Below, piece after piece: positions 36,389 through 47,140 of a DNA stretch of 64,000 nucleotides. Both the position numbers and the translations under genes were made by a program. Within the stretch, counting starts at the first letter, position 1. Each line of letters begins with the position of its first letter. Source of the stretch: Adenanthera pavonina (taxonomy: Eukaryota > Streptophyta > Magnoliopsida > Fabales > Fabaceae); assembly GCA_026686845.1 (NCBI GenBank), contig JAIVEN010000010.1, positions 23,224,001-23,288,000 of the forward strand. The letters are read 5' to 3'. The notes under the pieces are model-generated. The model ran no database searches. It was not told where the DNA came from and saw only the letters and a list, made by a program, of their open reading frames with translations.

Positions 36389-38050
36389 TGTTGAATCAAG
36401 AAGTTTTGATGACTCCAAACTAACCTTCAAGAGCTTGGAATAAAGATATCAAAGGTGCATAAAGGGTTTAAGTGAAGAAATCCTGGAGAAATCTGTGCAA
36501 AGTTTGATGTAGGATATTTAGTTATGTTTTAATTAGAGTAAGAGACTTTGATTTGGTGGAAAGAAGTTTTAAAACCTTGATTCTGTGTTAAATCATGGAA
36601 TATTTGAAAAACACCCACCAACAGAAGAAGTTTAAGAGGTTAATACCAATCTGTCATAGTGAAAGATGAATTTTGGCCTTTGGAAATTCGAATTTCGTAC
36701 TAGAACTGAACAAGTCTGAAGAGATGCCTCTCTGACAGATGAATTTTGAATTCATGAAATTCGAATTTTGATAAGTATTTGAAAGGAGCTTTAAGCAACA
36801 GACGAACTTTGGGTTTTGAAAATTCAAATTTCAGACAAAATGAAACTTAAGAAAACTAAAGAAATTCTTCTGAAATTATGTCAAAGTTCATCTGAAACTA
36901 AGTTTGGATTGAATGTCAAAATTGCCTATTGACAGGCAAACTTTGAACATGAAAATCCAAATTTCAGAAACTAAGCTTTTGAGTCTGTTGCAGTGATATG
37001 TTGACATACGAATAACAGTATTTACAAATTCAAATTTTGAAGTTAGTCTGAAAAGAGTTCTCTCTGACAGATGAACTTTGCCCTTTAAACATTCAAATTT
37101 TGAACTATATGAACTACTGAGCCGTGTAAATAAGCTATGGATAGACGAATTTTGGGGTTTTAAAATTTGAATTTCAAAGGCACTGTAGCAAATTGAAAGT
37201 ACTATTCACACTTAATAGAAAAACTTTTTACTTGAAAATTCGTATGTCACAACATAGAAACATTTTCAAAATATCAAATTCAAATTTCACTTCATGACAG
37301 ATGAACTTCGGGCTTTCAACGTTGAAGTTGTTAACCTTCGGTTTTTGTGAAATTTGTCTGTTGACCAACCAAAATTCGAATTTCAGTATGTCAGAAGCAT
37401 TAAATGCGGTTGGTTAATGGATAGTTTTTCAGAGTAACCGTTGGATAACTTCTCCAACGGATAGATTTTGTCTCTAACGTAAATTTGAGACCTAAGTCTA
37501 TAAATATAACATCATTTAAAGTTGTGGGTAATGATTTTAACATTGTATATACTGAAACTCTGCCAAATCATTTACTCAAAAAGCTTCATACTCTCACACT
37601 TCAATATTTGTACTTTAACTTTCATATTCACTCTGATCAAGAGAGTTTAATCTTTGTAAACAATCTAATCTTCATCTGGAAGATAGATTATCTTGTGAGG
37701 GGATATCACAAGGGGTTGGGAAGCACTTTGTGAAAGTGCAGAGAGTGAATGAGTGAGCTCTAGAAAACAGAACACAAACTTTGTACTGTGGCATTTGCAA
37801 GAAGCCCATGAAATTCTTGCAAAATAGTGGGAAATCTCAAGTGGTGACTTGAGGACTGGACGTAGGTCAAGTGGAGAGACTGAACCAGGATAAATTGCTG
37901 AGTCTTCTTCCCTTTACTGCCACCTTTACAGTTATTTATTTATACTCTGTTTTACCATCATATATTGCTTTCTTCACCATCTTGATATTTTGCAAAAAAT
38001 TTGTAATCTTCCTAATTCACCCCCCTCTTGGGAAGCCAGCTAACCTAACA
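36389..38050 (+). mobile_element. SIRE-type copia solo LTR
   Basis: Starts TGTTGAATCAAGAAG, ends CTAACCTAACA, flanked on both sides by ATCTT (36384-36388 and 38051-38055), a perfect 5 bp duplication. TATAAATAT is at 37499-37507 with a cluster of AACGG/CCGTT motifs in the 90 bp before it. No polypurine tract precedes and no primer site follows, so it is a true solo LTR. Confidence 0.9.
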
Positions 38051-38055
38051 ATCTT

Positions 38056-38483
38056 TTACTAACTTTAGATGATGTTTATTGGTAAACGTCATCTATACTG
38101 ATTTCCATTGGTGGCATTTATTTGTAAAACGCCATCTTTCAAAAACAATAGATGGCCTTTATTTGTAAACGCCATCTATAGCTCATTTCATCCAAGATGG
38201 CATTTAAAGATTAAATGCCATCTTTTACATACAATAGATGGCATTTAATTATTAAACACCATCTTTTACTAAGCTTACATGATGTTTATGATATAAAAGC
38301 TATATATACGATGTAATAAATGTTGGCATTTTACAGATAAATGCCATGTAAAATCAAGCTTTAGTTGGCATTTCCAAAATGCCAACGTATGTGTCTTGCT
38401 TTTATCAGCATTAGTAGATGGCATTTTATAAACGCCAATAAACCTTGGAAAAAAGGCCATCTATTCCCCTTTTTGTTGTAGTG
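38056..38483. repeat. CACTA-2 3' subterminal repeats and TIR
   Basis: Hairpin modules such as GATGGCATTT...AAATGCCATCTT and TAAACGCCATCTA match the 5' subterminal region, with the terminal TTGTTGTAGTG at 38483. Confidence 0.75.
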
Positions 38484-38517
38484 AGTATTTACCTAAGACT
38501 TTTCTCTATTGTCAAGC
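38484..38517. other. 34 bp between CACTA-2 and the inverted SIRE pair
   Basis: Short spacer outside both elements. One frame reads LPKTFLYCQA, faintly like the LPKTF motif upstream in TNP2 proteins, which would tie it to CACTA-3; too short to decide. Confidence 0.3.
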
Positions 38518-40354
38518 TGTTGAATCAAGAGTTTTGATGATTCCAAACCAACATCCAAGAGCTTGGATTGAAGATATCAAAGGAGATCAAAGTGCTTCAA
38601 GTGAAGATTTTCTGAGCATTTGCTGTTAGATCTTTTGTAGATCTTTAGTTTTAGTTATGATTGGGTAAAAGATTTTGATTTGAGAAAAAGATGTTTTCAA
38701 ACCTTGATTTTGTGTTAAATCTTAACTTATTTAAAAAACACCCACAAACAGACGAAGTTTGAAAGTTTAAACTTAACTGTCAAGTTGGAAATTTGAACTT
38801 TGCTTCAGGAAATTCAAATTTCTAGCTAAAACTGAATAAGTCTAAAGAGATGGCTCTCTGTCAGACGAATTTTGGTTGTTCAAAATTCGAATTTTCATCC
38901 AAGTCTGAAAGAAGCCTCTTAGTGACAGACGAACTTCGCATCTTCAAAATTTGAATTTCAGACAAAACACAACTTGAGAAAATAGAAGAAATTCGTCTGA
39001 AACAATGTTAAAGTGCATCTGGAATCAAGATAAAATTGAGTTTGAAAAATGCTCTCTGACAGACGAACTTTGACTTTCCAATATTCGAATTTTCATATAA
39101 GTCTTAGAGGAGCTTCTTTGAAACAGATGAACTTTGAGTCTTCAAAATTCGAATTTCAGACAAAACACAACTTATGAAAATGGAAGAAATTCGTCTGAAA
39201 CAATGTTAAAGTTCATCTGAGATCAAGAATGATTTAAGTTTGAAAACTGCTCTCTGACAGACGAACTTTGAACATTGAAGTTCGAATTTTAGAAGCTAAG
39301 TTCTTGAATCTGTTAAAGTGAAAACATTGACGTACGAATGATGAAGTTAGTCTGAAAAGAGTCTCTCTGACAGAGGAACTTCACTCTTCAACATTTGAAT
39401 TTCGAAGAAAGTGAACTACTGTGCCTCATTTTCTCGTACTAGGAACAGACGAATTTTGGGCTTCCAAAATTCGAATTTCGAAGGCACTGTAGCAAATTGA
39501 AAAAATTGTTCACACTTAATCGAAAAACTTTCTTCTTGAAAATCCGTATGTCACATTGTGAAAATGTTTTGTAAGTTTCAAAATTCGAATTTCACTTCAT
39601 GAACAGACGAACTTCGTGCTATAACGTTGAAAGCTTTAACCTTCGGTTCCTTCAAAATTCGTCTGTTGGCCAACCAAAATTCGAATTTCAGTATGTCAGA
39701 TGCATTAAATGCAATTGGTTAACGGATAGTTTTTCAGAGTAACCGTTGGATAACTTTCCCAAACGGATAGATTTTGTCTCTAACGGACATTTAAGACCTT
39801 AAACTATAAATAGAACATCATTTGAAGTTGTGGGTAACGAATCTAACTTGTATATACCGAATTTCTGTCAAAACTTCTTCTCAAGAGCTTTTACCCTCTA
39901 GCTTCAATATCTGTACTTTAACCTTCATATCTACTCTATTCAAGAGAGTTATATCTTTGTAAACAATCTACTCTTCATCTGGAAGATAGATTTACTTGTG
40001 AGGGGAAATCACAAGAGGATTGGGAAGCACACTGTGAAAGTGCTTAGAGAGTTTGAGAGAGCTCAAGAAACAGAGCATACTCATGTACTGTGGCATTAGC
40101 AAGAAGCCCGTTGAATTCTTATTGTATAGTGGATAAATCTCAAGAGTTGTCTTGAGGACTGGACGTAGGTCAAGTAGATAGACCGAACCAGGATAAGTCA
40201 CTGAGTCTTTTTCTCCTTACCCTTACTTTTCAGCTTGCTCTGTTTTATACGTTGTTTACATTATACTGTGCTATCTTCACCCAGTTCACTTTGTGCAGAA
40301 AAATTTCAATCTTCCCAATTCACCGCCCCTCTTGGGAAGTCAGCCTTGCTAACA
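38518..40354 (+). repeat. Left-arm SIRE-type 5' LTR (1837 bp)
   Basis: Starts TGTTGAATCAAGAG, ends CTTGCTAACA, followed by a Met primer site. It contains about nine copies of a CAGACGAACTTTG-like motif, usually followed within about 20 bases by AAATTCGAATTT, between 38750 and 39620; then the AACGG cluster and TATA box. Confidence 0.9.
39721..39813 (+). promoter_or_regulatory. Left LTR core promoter: AACGG/CCGTT array and TATA box
   Basis: AACGG at 39721, 39762 and 39782 and CCGTT at 39743 are spaced about 20 bp apart, followed by TATAAATAG at 39805-39813. AACGG is the core of MYB3R/MSA and related MYB sites. Position about 540 bp before the LTR end is compatible with a U3 promoter. Activity is inferred. 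Confidence 0.65.
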
Positions 40355-40356
40355 AG

Positions 40357-40368
40357 TGGTATCAGAGC
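40357..40368 (+). other. Left-arm primer-binding site
   Basis: TGGTATCAGAGC, exact complement of the plant initiator-Met tRNA 3' end, two bases after the LTR. Confidence 0.92.
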
Positions 40369-40409
40369 CCGGATTCCCATTCAAAGGATTTTACAGTCGG
40401 GGAACAAAG

Positions 40410-42208
40410 ATGGCTGGCTTTGGAGAGAGTATACTTCCTGAAGGGAATAACACTAACAGATCACCAGGCTTCAGTGGAGAGCATTATGGGTACTGGAAGA
40501 TGAGGATACAGATCTACCTACAATCAATTGATCTTGACATCTGGTCAGTCATTGAAAAAGGAGATTTCATCCCAATGGCTCTAACTGAAGATGGAAGACA
40601 CAAAGAGAAGCTGGAAGCTGAGTGGAATGATGAAGACAGAAGGAGAGTCCTACTGAATTTCAAAGCAAAGCATTGTTTAGTCAGTGCCCTGAACCAGGAC
40701 GAATTCTACAGAGTCTCACAATGCTCCACTGCAAAAGGAATGTGGGATACTCTATAGATTGCACATGAAGGAACAACTGGGGTCAGGGAAAACAGACTAA
40801 ACACATGCATTGGAGAGTATGAAAGCTTCAGAATGGCTGAAGGAGAAACTGTAAAGGAGCTCCAAAAGAGGTTTACTCTCATTGTGAATTAGCTGAAGAG
40901 CCTGGGAAAGGAATACAATCTATCTGAGAAAGTAAGAAAGATACTCAGAGCTCTCCCTCTGGAATGGCAGCCCAAGGTGACAGCAATAGAGGAAGCCATA
41001 GGAGAATCAATGGCCTCTGTCACAGCTCTCTTTGGCAGCCTTGAGGAGTATGAAGGAAAAATCAAAGCTCTCAAGGAAGCTGGGCTGGACCGAAAGAAGA
41101 AAGGCCTTGCCCTCAAAGCTGCTGATGAAAAGGAAGAAGAATCTGACGAAGGAGAGGAGCTGGATGAAGAAACTCTGGCTATGATGGTCAAAAAATTTGG
41201 AAGATTCTACAACAAGAAGAAGAACAAGAAATTCCTCAAGAAGGGAGCAACTGGTGAAAGCAAGAGAGAGGGTAAAGAGCCTGTGACTTGCTATGAGTGC
41301 AAGAAGCAGGGACATATAAAGTGGGACTGCCCCCAATTCCTCAAGAAGCAAGAAAAAGAAAAGAAAGTTGCTGACAAAGGGAAGAAGAAGAAAGCCTACA
41401 TCTCATCTATATGGGGCAACAGCTCAGATGAGAAAGAAGAAGATGAGGATGAGATCGCCAATATTTGTCTGATGGCACTTGCCTCTGAAGAAGCCACACT
41501 CTTATGCAGCAGTGATCAGGAGGAAGAGGTATATGAATCTGAACCTTCCTATTCTGAGTTACTTGATGCATTTCACGAGCTTCATGATGAATTCATTAAA
41601 GTTGCTAAAGAACTGAAATTGGCAAAGAAAAAGATAAATAAGCTGGAATCTCAAAGCATTGTTTCTGAAATTGCCTTTTTACCTACTATTGAATCTGTTT
41701 GCTGCACTTCATGCACTAAACTTAAGCAAACTAATGATTACTTAGTCAAAAGCATGTCTAGGCTCACTAGAGGTAAAGATATGTTGTTTGCCTTGATGGG
41801 GAGCCAAAGAATATCACAAGGAAAAGCTGGTCTTGGCTATGATCCATGTGCTGTCAAGGAAAAGATTAGGATGAAAAACCAGAATGCATACATGAGACAT
41901 TTTGTGCATGCTGAGAATAACAGAAAGAAAGATCATATGTCATCTTGCATTAAAACATATGATCAACCAAAGCATGCAAGACAAAAGTATTATCTGCATT
42001 ATTTTCTTCCTGCCACTCAATCTAGCAGTCCCTTCATTACTGTCATTTCTGTAACAAAAAGGGACATATTTCCAGTTCTTGTGCATTGAAGAAAAATGGA
42101 CTTGGCAGAAAAGTTGAATGGGTTCCCAAAGTTGCATCTGCATCTAGGGAAAAATCTACTGACCAAAAAGGACCCAAGCAAATTTGGGTACTTAAAAGGA
42201 AAACATAA
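40410..42208 (+). pseudogene. Left-arm SIRE-type gag
   Basis: Starts MAGFGESILPEGNNTNRS at 40410. Capsid part to about 40980, then Lys/Glu-rich tracts. Two CCHC knuckles are visible: CYECKKQGHIKWDC near 41290-41330 and, in a shifted frame, CHFCNKKGHISSSC near 42040-42080. A coiled-coil-like stretch (ELKLAKKKINKLES) lies between. Two knuckles and a long gag fit the SIRE/Maximus lineage. Lesions: TAG at 40755-40757, TAG at 40890-40892, a frameshift between about 41880 and 42040, and TAA at 42206-42208 before pol. Confidence 0.85.
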
Positions 42209-44427
42209 ACATTATTTTGCAGGTCTGTCTCAAAGCTAAGAAAAGCAACAAATGGTATATGGACAGTGCCTGCTCAAGCCACATGACTAGAGATAAAGAG
42301 AAGTTCATCACCCTTAGAGACAAGAAAGGAGGAAAGGTGACCTTTGGAGGTGATCAATATGGCAAAATCGTTGGCATTGGCATTGTGGGGAAAAATCCAG
42401 AAACATCCATTGAAGAGGTGCTGTTTGTAGTTGGCCTCAACCACAATTTGCTAAGCGTGAGTCAGACCTGTGATAAAGGAAATTGGGTGCTGTTTGACTC
42501 AAAGTTTTGCCTGGTCATCAGAAAAAGTGATCACAAAGTAATCCTCAAAGCTCAAAGGGATGGTAACTGTTATACTATCGACCTTGATGAACTCCCTCCC
42601 TTGGATTCTGTATGTTTAATCAGTAAGGATAATGATAGTTAGTTATGGCATAGGAGATTAGCTCATGTTAACATGAATCAATTGTCTAAACTAATCAAGA
42701 ATGAGCTAGTAACTGGCCTGCCAAAAATATCTTTTGAGAAGGACAAAGAATGTGATGCATGCATAAGAGGGAAACAAAATAAATCATCTTTTAAATCTAA
42801 AAATGTAGTTACCACAACTAGACCACTTGAATTGCTGCATATGGACTTAATTGGACCTTCTAGGGTAAAGAGTCTAGGTTGTAATCTGTATGTGCTTGTA
42901 ATTGTATATGACTATTCTAGATTTACTTGGACGTTATTTCTTTCCTCTAAAAGTGATACATTTGATGCATTTGTAACCTTAGCTAAGAAAGTGCAAAATG
43001 AGAAAGGTATTTCTATTGTGTCAATCAGGTCAGACCATGGAGGAGAGTTTGAAAATGCATACTTCCTGGAGTACTGCAATGAGCATGGGATTGACCACAA
43101 CTTCTCAGCTCCAAGGACTCCTTAACAGAATGGGGTAGTAGAAAGAAAGAACATAACTATTGGAGAAATGGCCAGAGCTATGCTGAATGAGAAGGAACTC
43201 TCTCAAGTGTTTTGGGCTGATGCAGTAAATACAGCAAGCTACATCATAAATAGAGCCTACATCAGACCTATCCTTGGGAAGACTCCATACGAGCTTTACA
43301 AGGGAAGAAAGCCAAATCTATCCTATCTCCATGTGTTCGGATGCAAATGCTTCATTCACAATAATGGGAAAGAAAATCTAGGTAAGTTTGATGCCAAATT
43401 CGATGAAGGTATATTTATGGGCTATTCTAGTAGGAGTAAGGCATATAGAGTTTATAATAAAAGATCAAATGTGGTAGAAGAATCTGTGCATGTAGTTTTC
43501 ATTGAAAATGAAACTGTTTCAAAACATGTTACCAATGAGGATGATCTTGCATTTAATTTTGAAAAACTAGGCATTTCTGATAAAAGTAAAACTGAACCTC
43601 CAAAGATATTTGAATCTGTTAACACAGAGGAAGATATCCAGGAGTAAGAGTTTGAGGAAGAAATTAATGAAGAAACATCTCAAGAACTCCCTAGAGCTTG
43701 GAGATATCAAAGGAATCATCCTGTTGATCAAGTAATAGGAAATGTTCAAGAGAGAGTCAAAACCAGAAAACAGTTAAGGGATCAAATGCTCAACTGCACT
43801 TTCATTTCTCAAATTGAACCTAAGTGTGCTGAAGAAGCCTTAACTGATGACTACTGGATTTTAGCTATGCAAGATGAACTAAATCAGTTTGAAAGAAATC
43901 AAGTTTGGGATTTAGTGCCTAGGCCCAAAAATCATCCTGTTATTGGTACCAAATGGGTTTTTAGAAATAAACTTGATGAATCTGGAACTATAATAAGAAA
44001 CAAGGCTAGATTGGTTGCTAAAGGGTATAATCAAGAAGAAGGTATTGATTTTGAAGAAACCTTTGCACCGGTAGCTAGATTAGAAGCTATAAGAATATTG
44101 CTAGCATATGCATGCATGAAAAACATTTTGTTATATCAAATGGATGTAAAGAGTGCCTTTCTAAATGGTTATATCATGTAAGAGGTTTATGTAGATCAAC
44201 CTCCAGGTTTTGAGGATTCTACAAAACCAAACCATGTTTATAAACTGAAGAAAGCTCTCTATGGATTAAAACTAGCCCCTAGAGCATGGTATGAGAGACT
44301 GAGAAATTTTCTAATTGAAAAGGGGTTCAATAGAGGCAAAGTTGACACAACTTTATTCACTAAGAAAGAAAATAAAGATTTACTAATTGTTCAAATCTAT
44401 GTTGATGATATTATTTTCGGTGCTACA
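42209..44427 (+). pseudogene. Left-arm SIRE-type pol (protease, integrase, partial RT)
   Basis: Protease: WYMDSACSSHMT near 42250, with the DSAC form in place of the usual DSGC. Integrase: LWHRRLAHVN (after a TAG at 42642), CDACIRGKQNKSS, LLHMDLIGPS with the first catalytic Asp, RSDHGGEFEN with the second, then RTP-stop-QNGVVERKN. RT: NQVWDLVPRPKNHPVIGTKW, QEEGIDFEETFAPVA, QMDVKSAFLNG, and catalytic YVDD at 44398-44409, where the copy ends at the palindrome junction; the rest of RT and all RNase H are missing. Further stops near 43123, 43647 and 44180. Confidence 0.88.
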
Positions 44428-44432
44428 TAGTC
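44418..44432. other. Palindrome junction
   Basis: Left copy matches the family through GGTGCTAC (to 44427); the next bases read on the minus strand as the right copy's RNase H codons (GSKTDYV). The shared bases CTAC/TAC at the join are a 3-4 bp microhomology. Confidence 0.75.
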
Positions 44433-47098
44433 AGTTTTGGATCCTGCAAAATTAGCATCAGTGTATCCTTTGAGATCTTCTCCATTGCCCTTTGGATACC
44501 AGAGACTCATCTGTGATGTTCCAATAAGATATCTGAAAATTCTCTTCACAGCTGTTGCATGGGTTTCCTTGGGACATGATTGGAACCTGGCACACATACA
44601 GACACTGAACCTAATGTCAGGTCTGCTGGCAGTTAAGTACAGTAGGGATCCAATCATTCTTCTGTACTGAGTAATGTCAAACATCTTCCCATTCTCATCC
44701 ATGTCTAGTTTGGTTGCAGTAGCCATAGGTGTTCCCATTGGCTTGGCATTCTCCATTCCAAACTTCTTTAGCAGCTCCTTTAGATACTTGAATTGACTGA
44801 GAAAGATACCATCATCAAGCTGTCTGATTTGCAGTCCAAGGAAGAAGTTAAGTTCACCCATCATGGACATCTCGAATTCTCCCTGCATTAACTTAGAGAA
44901 TTTCTTGCAAAGAGTTTCATTAGTAGCACCAAAAATAATATCATCAACATAGATTTGAACAATTAGTAAATCTTTATTTTCTTTCTTAGTGAATAAAGTT
45001 ATGTCAACTTTGCCTCTATTGAACCCTTTTTCAATTATAAAATTGCTCAGTCTCTTATACCATGCTCTGGGGGCTTGTTTTAAACCATAAAGAGCTTTCT
45101 TTAGTTTATAAACATGGTTTGGTTTTGTAGAATCCTCAAAACCTGGAGGTTGATCTACATAAACCTCTTCCATGACGTATCCATTTAAAAAGGCACTATT
45201 TACATCCATTTGATACAATAAAATATTTTTCATGCAAGCATATGCTAGCAGTATCCTTATAGCTTCTAATCTAGCTACTGGTGCAAAGGTTTCTTCAAAA
45301 TCAATACCTTCTTCCGGATTATACCCTTTAGCAACCAATCTAGCTTTATTTTTTATTATTATTCCAGATTCATCAAGTTTATTTCTGAAAACCCATTTGG
45401 TACCAATGACAGGAAGATTTTTGGGCCTTGGCACTAAATCCCAAATATGATTTCTTTCAAACTAATTAAGTTCATCTTGCATAGCTAAAATCCAGTAATC
45501 ATCAGTTAAGGCTTCTTCAGCACATTTGGGTTCAATTTGAGAAATGAAAGCACAGTTGAGCATTTGATCCCTTAACTGTTTTCTGGTTTTGATTCTCTCT
45601 TGAACATTTCCTATTACTTGATCAACAGGATGATTCCTTTAATATCTCCAAGCTCTAGGGAGTTCTTGAGATGTTTCTTCATTAATTTCTTCATCAAACT
45701 CTTGCTCCTAGATATCTTCCTCTGTGTTAACAGATTCAGATATCTTTGGAGGTTCAGTTTTACTTTTATCAGAAATGCCCAATTTTTCAAAGTTGAAAGC
45801 AAGATCATCCTCATTGGTAACATGTTTTGAAACACTTTCATTTTCAATGAAAACCACATGCACATATTCTTCTACCATATTTGATCTTTTATTATAAACT
45901 CTATATGCCTTACTCCTACTAGAATAGCCCAGAAATATACCTTCATCAAATTTGGCATCAAACTTACCCAGATTTTCTTTCCCATTGTTGTGAATGAAGC
46001 ATTTGCATCCGAACACATGGAGATAGGACAAATTTGGCTTTCTTCCCTTGTAAAGCTCGTATGAAGTCTTCCCAAGGATTGGTCTGATGTAGGCTCTATT
46101 TATGATGTAGCTTGTTGTATTCACTGCATCAACCCAAAACACTTGAGAGAGTTCATTTTCATTCAGCATAGCTCTCGCCATTTCTCCAATAGTTCTGTTC
46201 TTCCTTTCTACTTCCTCATTCTATTGAGGGGTCCTTGGAGCTGAGAAGTTGTGGTCAATCCCATGCTCATTGCAGTACTCCAGGAAGTATGCATTTTCAA
46301 ACTCTCCTACATGATCTGACCTGATTGACACAATAGAAATACCTTTCTCATTTTGCACTTTCTTAGCAAAGGTTACAAATGTATCAAAGGTATCACTTTT
46401 AGAGGAAAGAAATAATGTCCAAGTGAATCTAGAATAGTCATCTACAATTACAAGCACATACAGGTTACCACCAAGACTTTTCACCCTAGATGGTCCAATT
46501 AATTCCATATGCAGAAATTCAAGTGGCCTAGTTGTGGTAACTACATTTTTAGATTTAAAAGATGATTTATTTTGTTTCTCTCTTATGCATGCATCACATT
46601 CTTTGTCCTTTTCAAAAGATATTTTTGGCAGGCTAGTTACTAGCTCATTCTTGATTAGTTTAGACAATTGATTCATGTTAACATGAGCGAATCTCCTATG
46701 CCATAACCAACTATCATTATCCTGACTAATTAAACATACAGAATCCAAGGGAGGAAGTTCATCAAGATCAATAGTATAACAATTACCATCCCTTTGAGCT
46801 TTGAGGATTACTTTGTGATCACTTTTTCTGATGACCAGGCAAAATTTTGAGTCAAACAGCACCCAATTTCCTTTATCACAGGTCTGACTCACGCTCAGCA
46901 AATTGTGGTTGAGGCCAATCACAAACAGCACCTCTTCAATGGATGTTTCCGGATTTTTGCCCACAATGCCAATGCCAACAATTTTGCCATATTGATCACC
47001 TCCAAATGTCACATTTCCTCCTTTCTTGTCTCTAAGGGTGATGAACTTCTCCTTATCACCAATCATGTGACTTGAGCAAGCACTGTCCATATACTATT
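44425..47098 (-). pseudogene. Right-arm SIRE-type pol (integrase, RT, partial RNase H)
   Basis: Best preserved pol in the pair. RT/RNase H open frame 44397-45434 (minus) with QEEGIDF-like PEEGIDFEETFAPVA, QMDVNSAFLNGYVMEEVY, catalytic YVDD at 44940-44951, QYRRMIGSLLYLTASRPDI and the RNase H start KGYTDANFAGSKTDYV, where it meets the junction. Integrase open frame 46221-47090 with WLWHRRFAHVN and RSDHVGEFEN. The first catalytic Asp position reads HMELIGP (Glu) instead of the left arm's HMDLIGP. Stops lie at the RTPQ-stop site (near 46220), near 45706 and near 45460. Confidence 0.88.
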
Positions 47099-47140
47099 TG
47101 TTGCTTTTCTTAGCTTTGAGACAGACCTACAAAACAATGT

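Larger units (their letters stand above)
16478..38483 (+). mobile_element. CACTA-2 transposon, 22 kb, with four nested insertions
   Basis: Left end CACTACACTAATTTAGGG (16478); right end, inverted, CACTACAACAAAAAGGGG (38483). Both are bordered by the same class of subterminal repeats (GGCGTTT / AAACGCC hairpins at 16560-17110 and 38060-38460). Flanks are AAT (left) and AGT (right), a 3 bp duplication with one mismatch. TNP2 (25227-27479) and a TNP1-like gene (27647-27871 plus 35691-36340) lie between. Inserted are 17737-20623, about 20640-25226, 27872-35690 and 36389-38050. Pairing of these two ends is inference from repeat content and order, not proven. Confidence 0.7.

Noticed and set aside
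38484..38517. Reading this 34 bp as a TNP2 exon linked to CACTA-3
   Set aside because: Only five residues resemble the TNP2 motif, and the flanking order does not continue it; kept as a weak note only.
40889..41351. Antisense open frames of 100 and 114 codons, serine- and leucine-rich
   Set aside because: They lie opposite the Lys/Glu-rich gag coding strand; the composition is the mirror of AAG/GAA codons and there is no independent motif.
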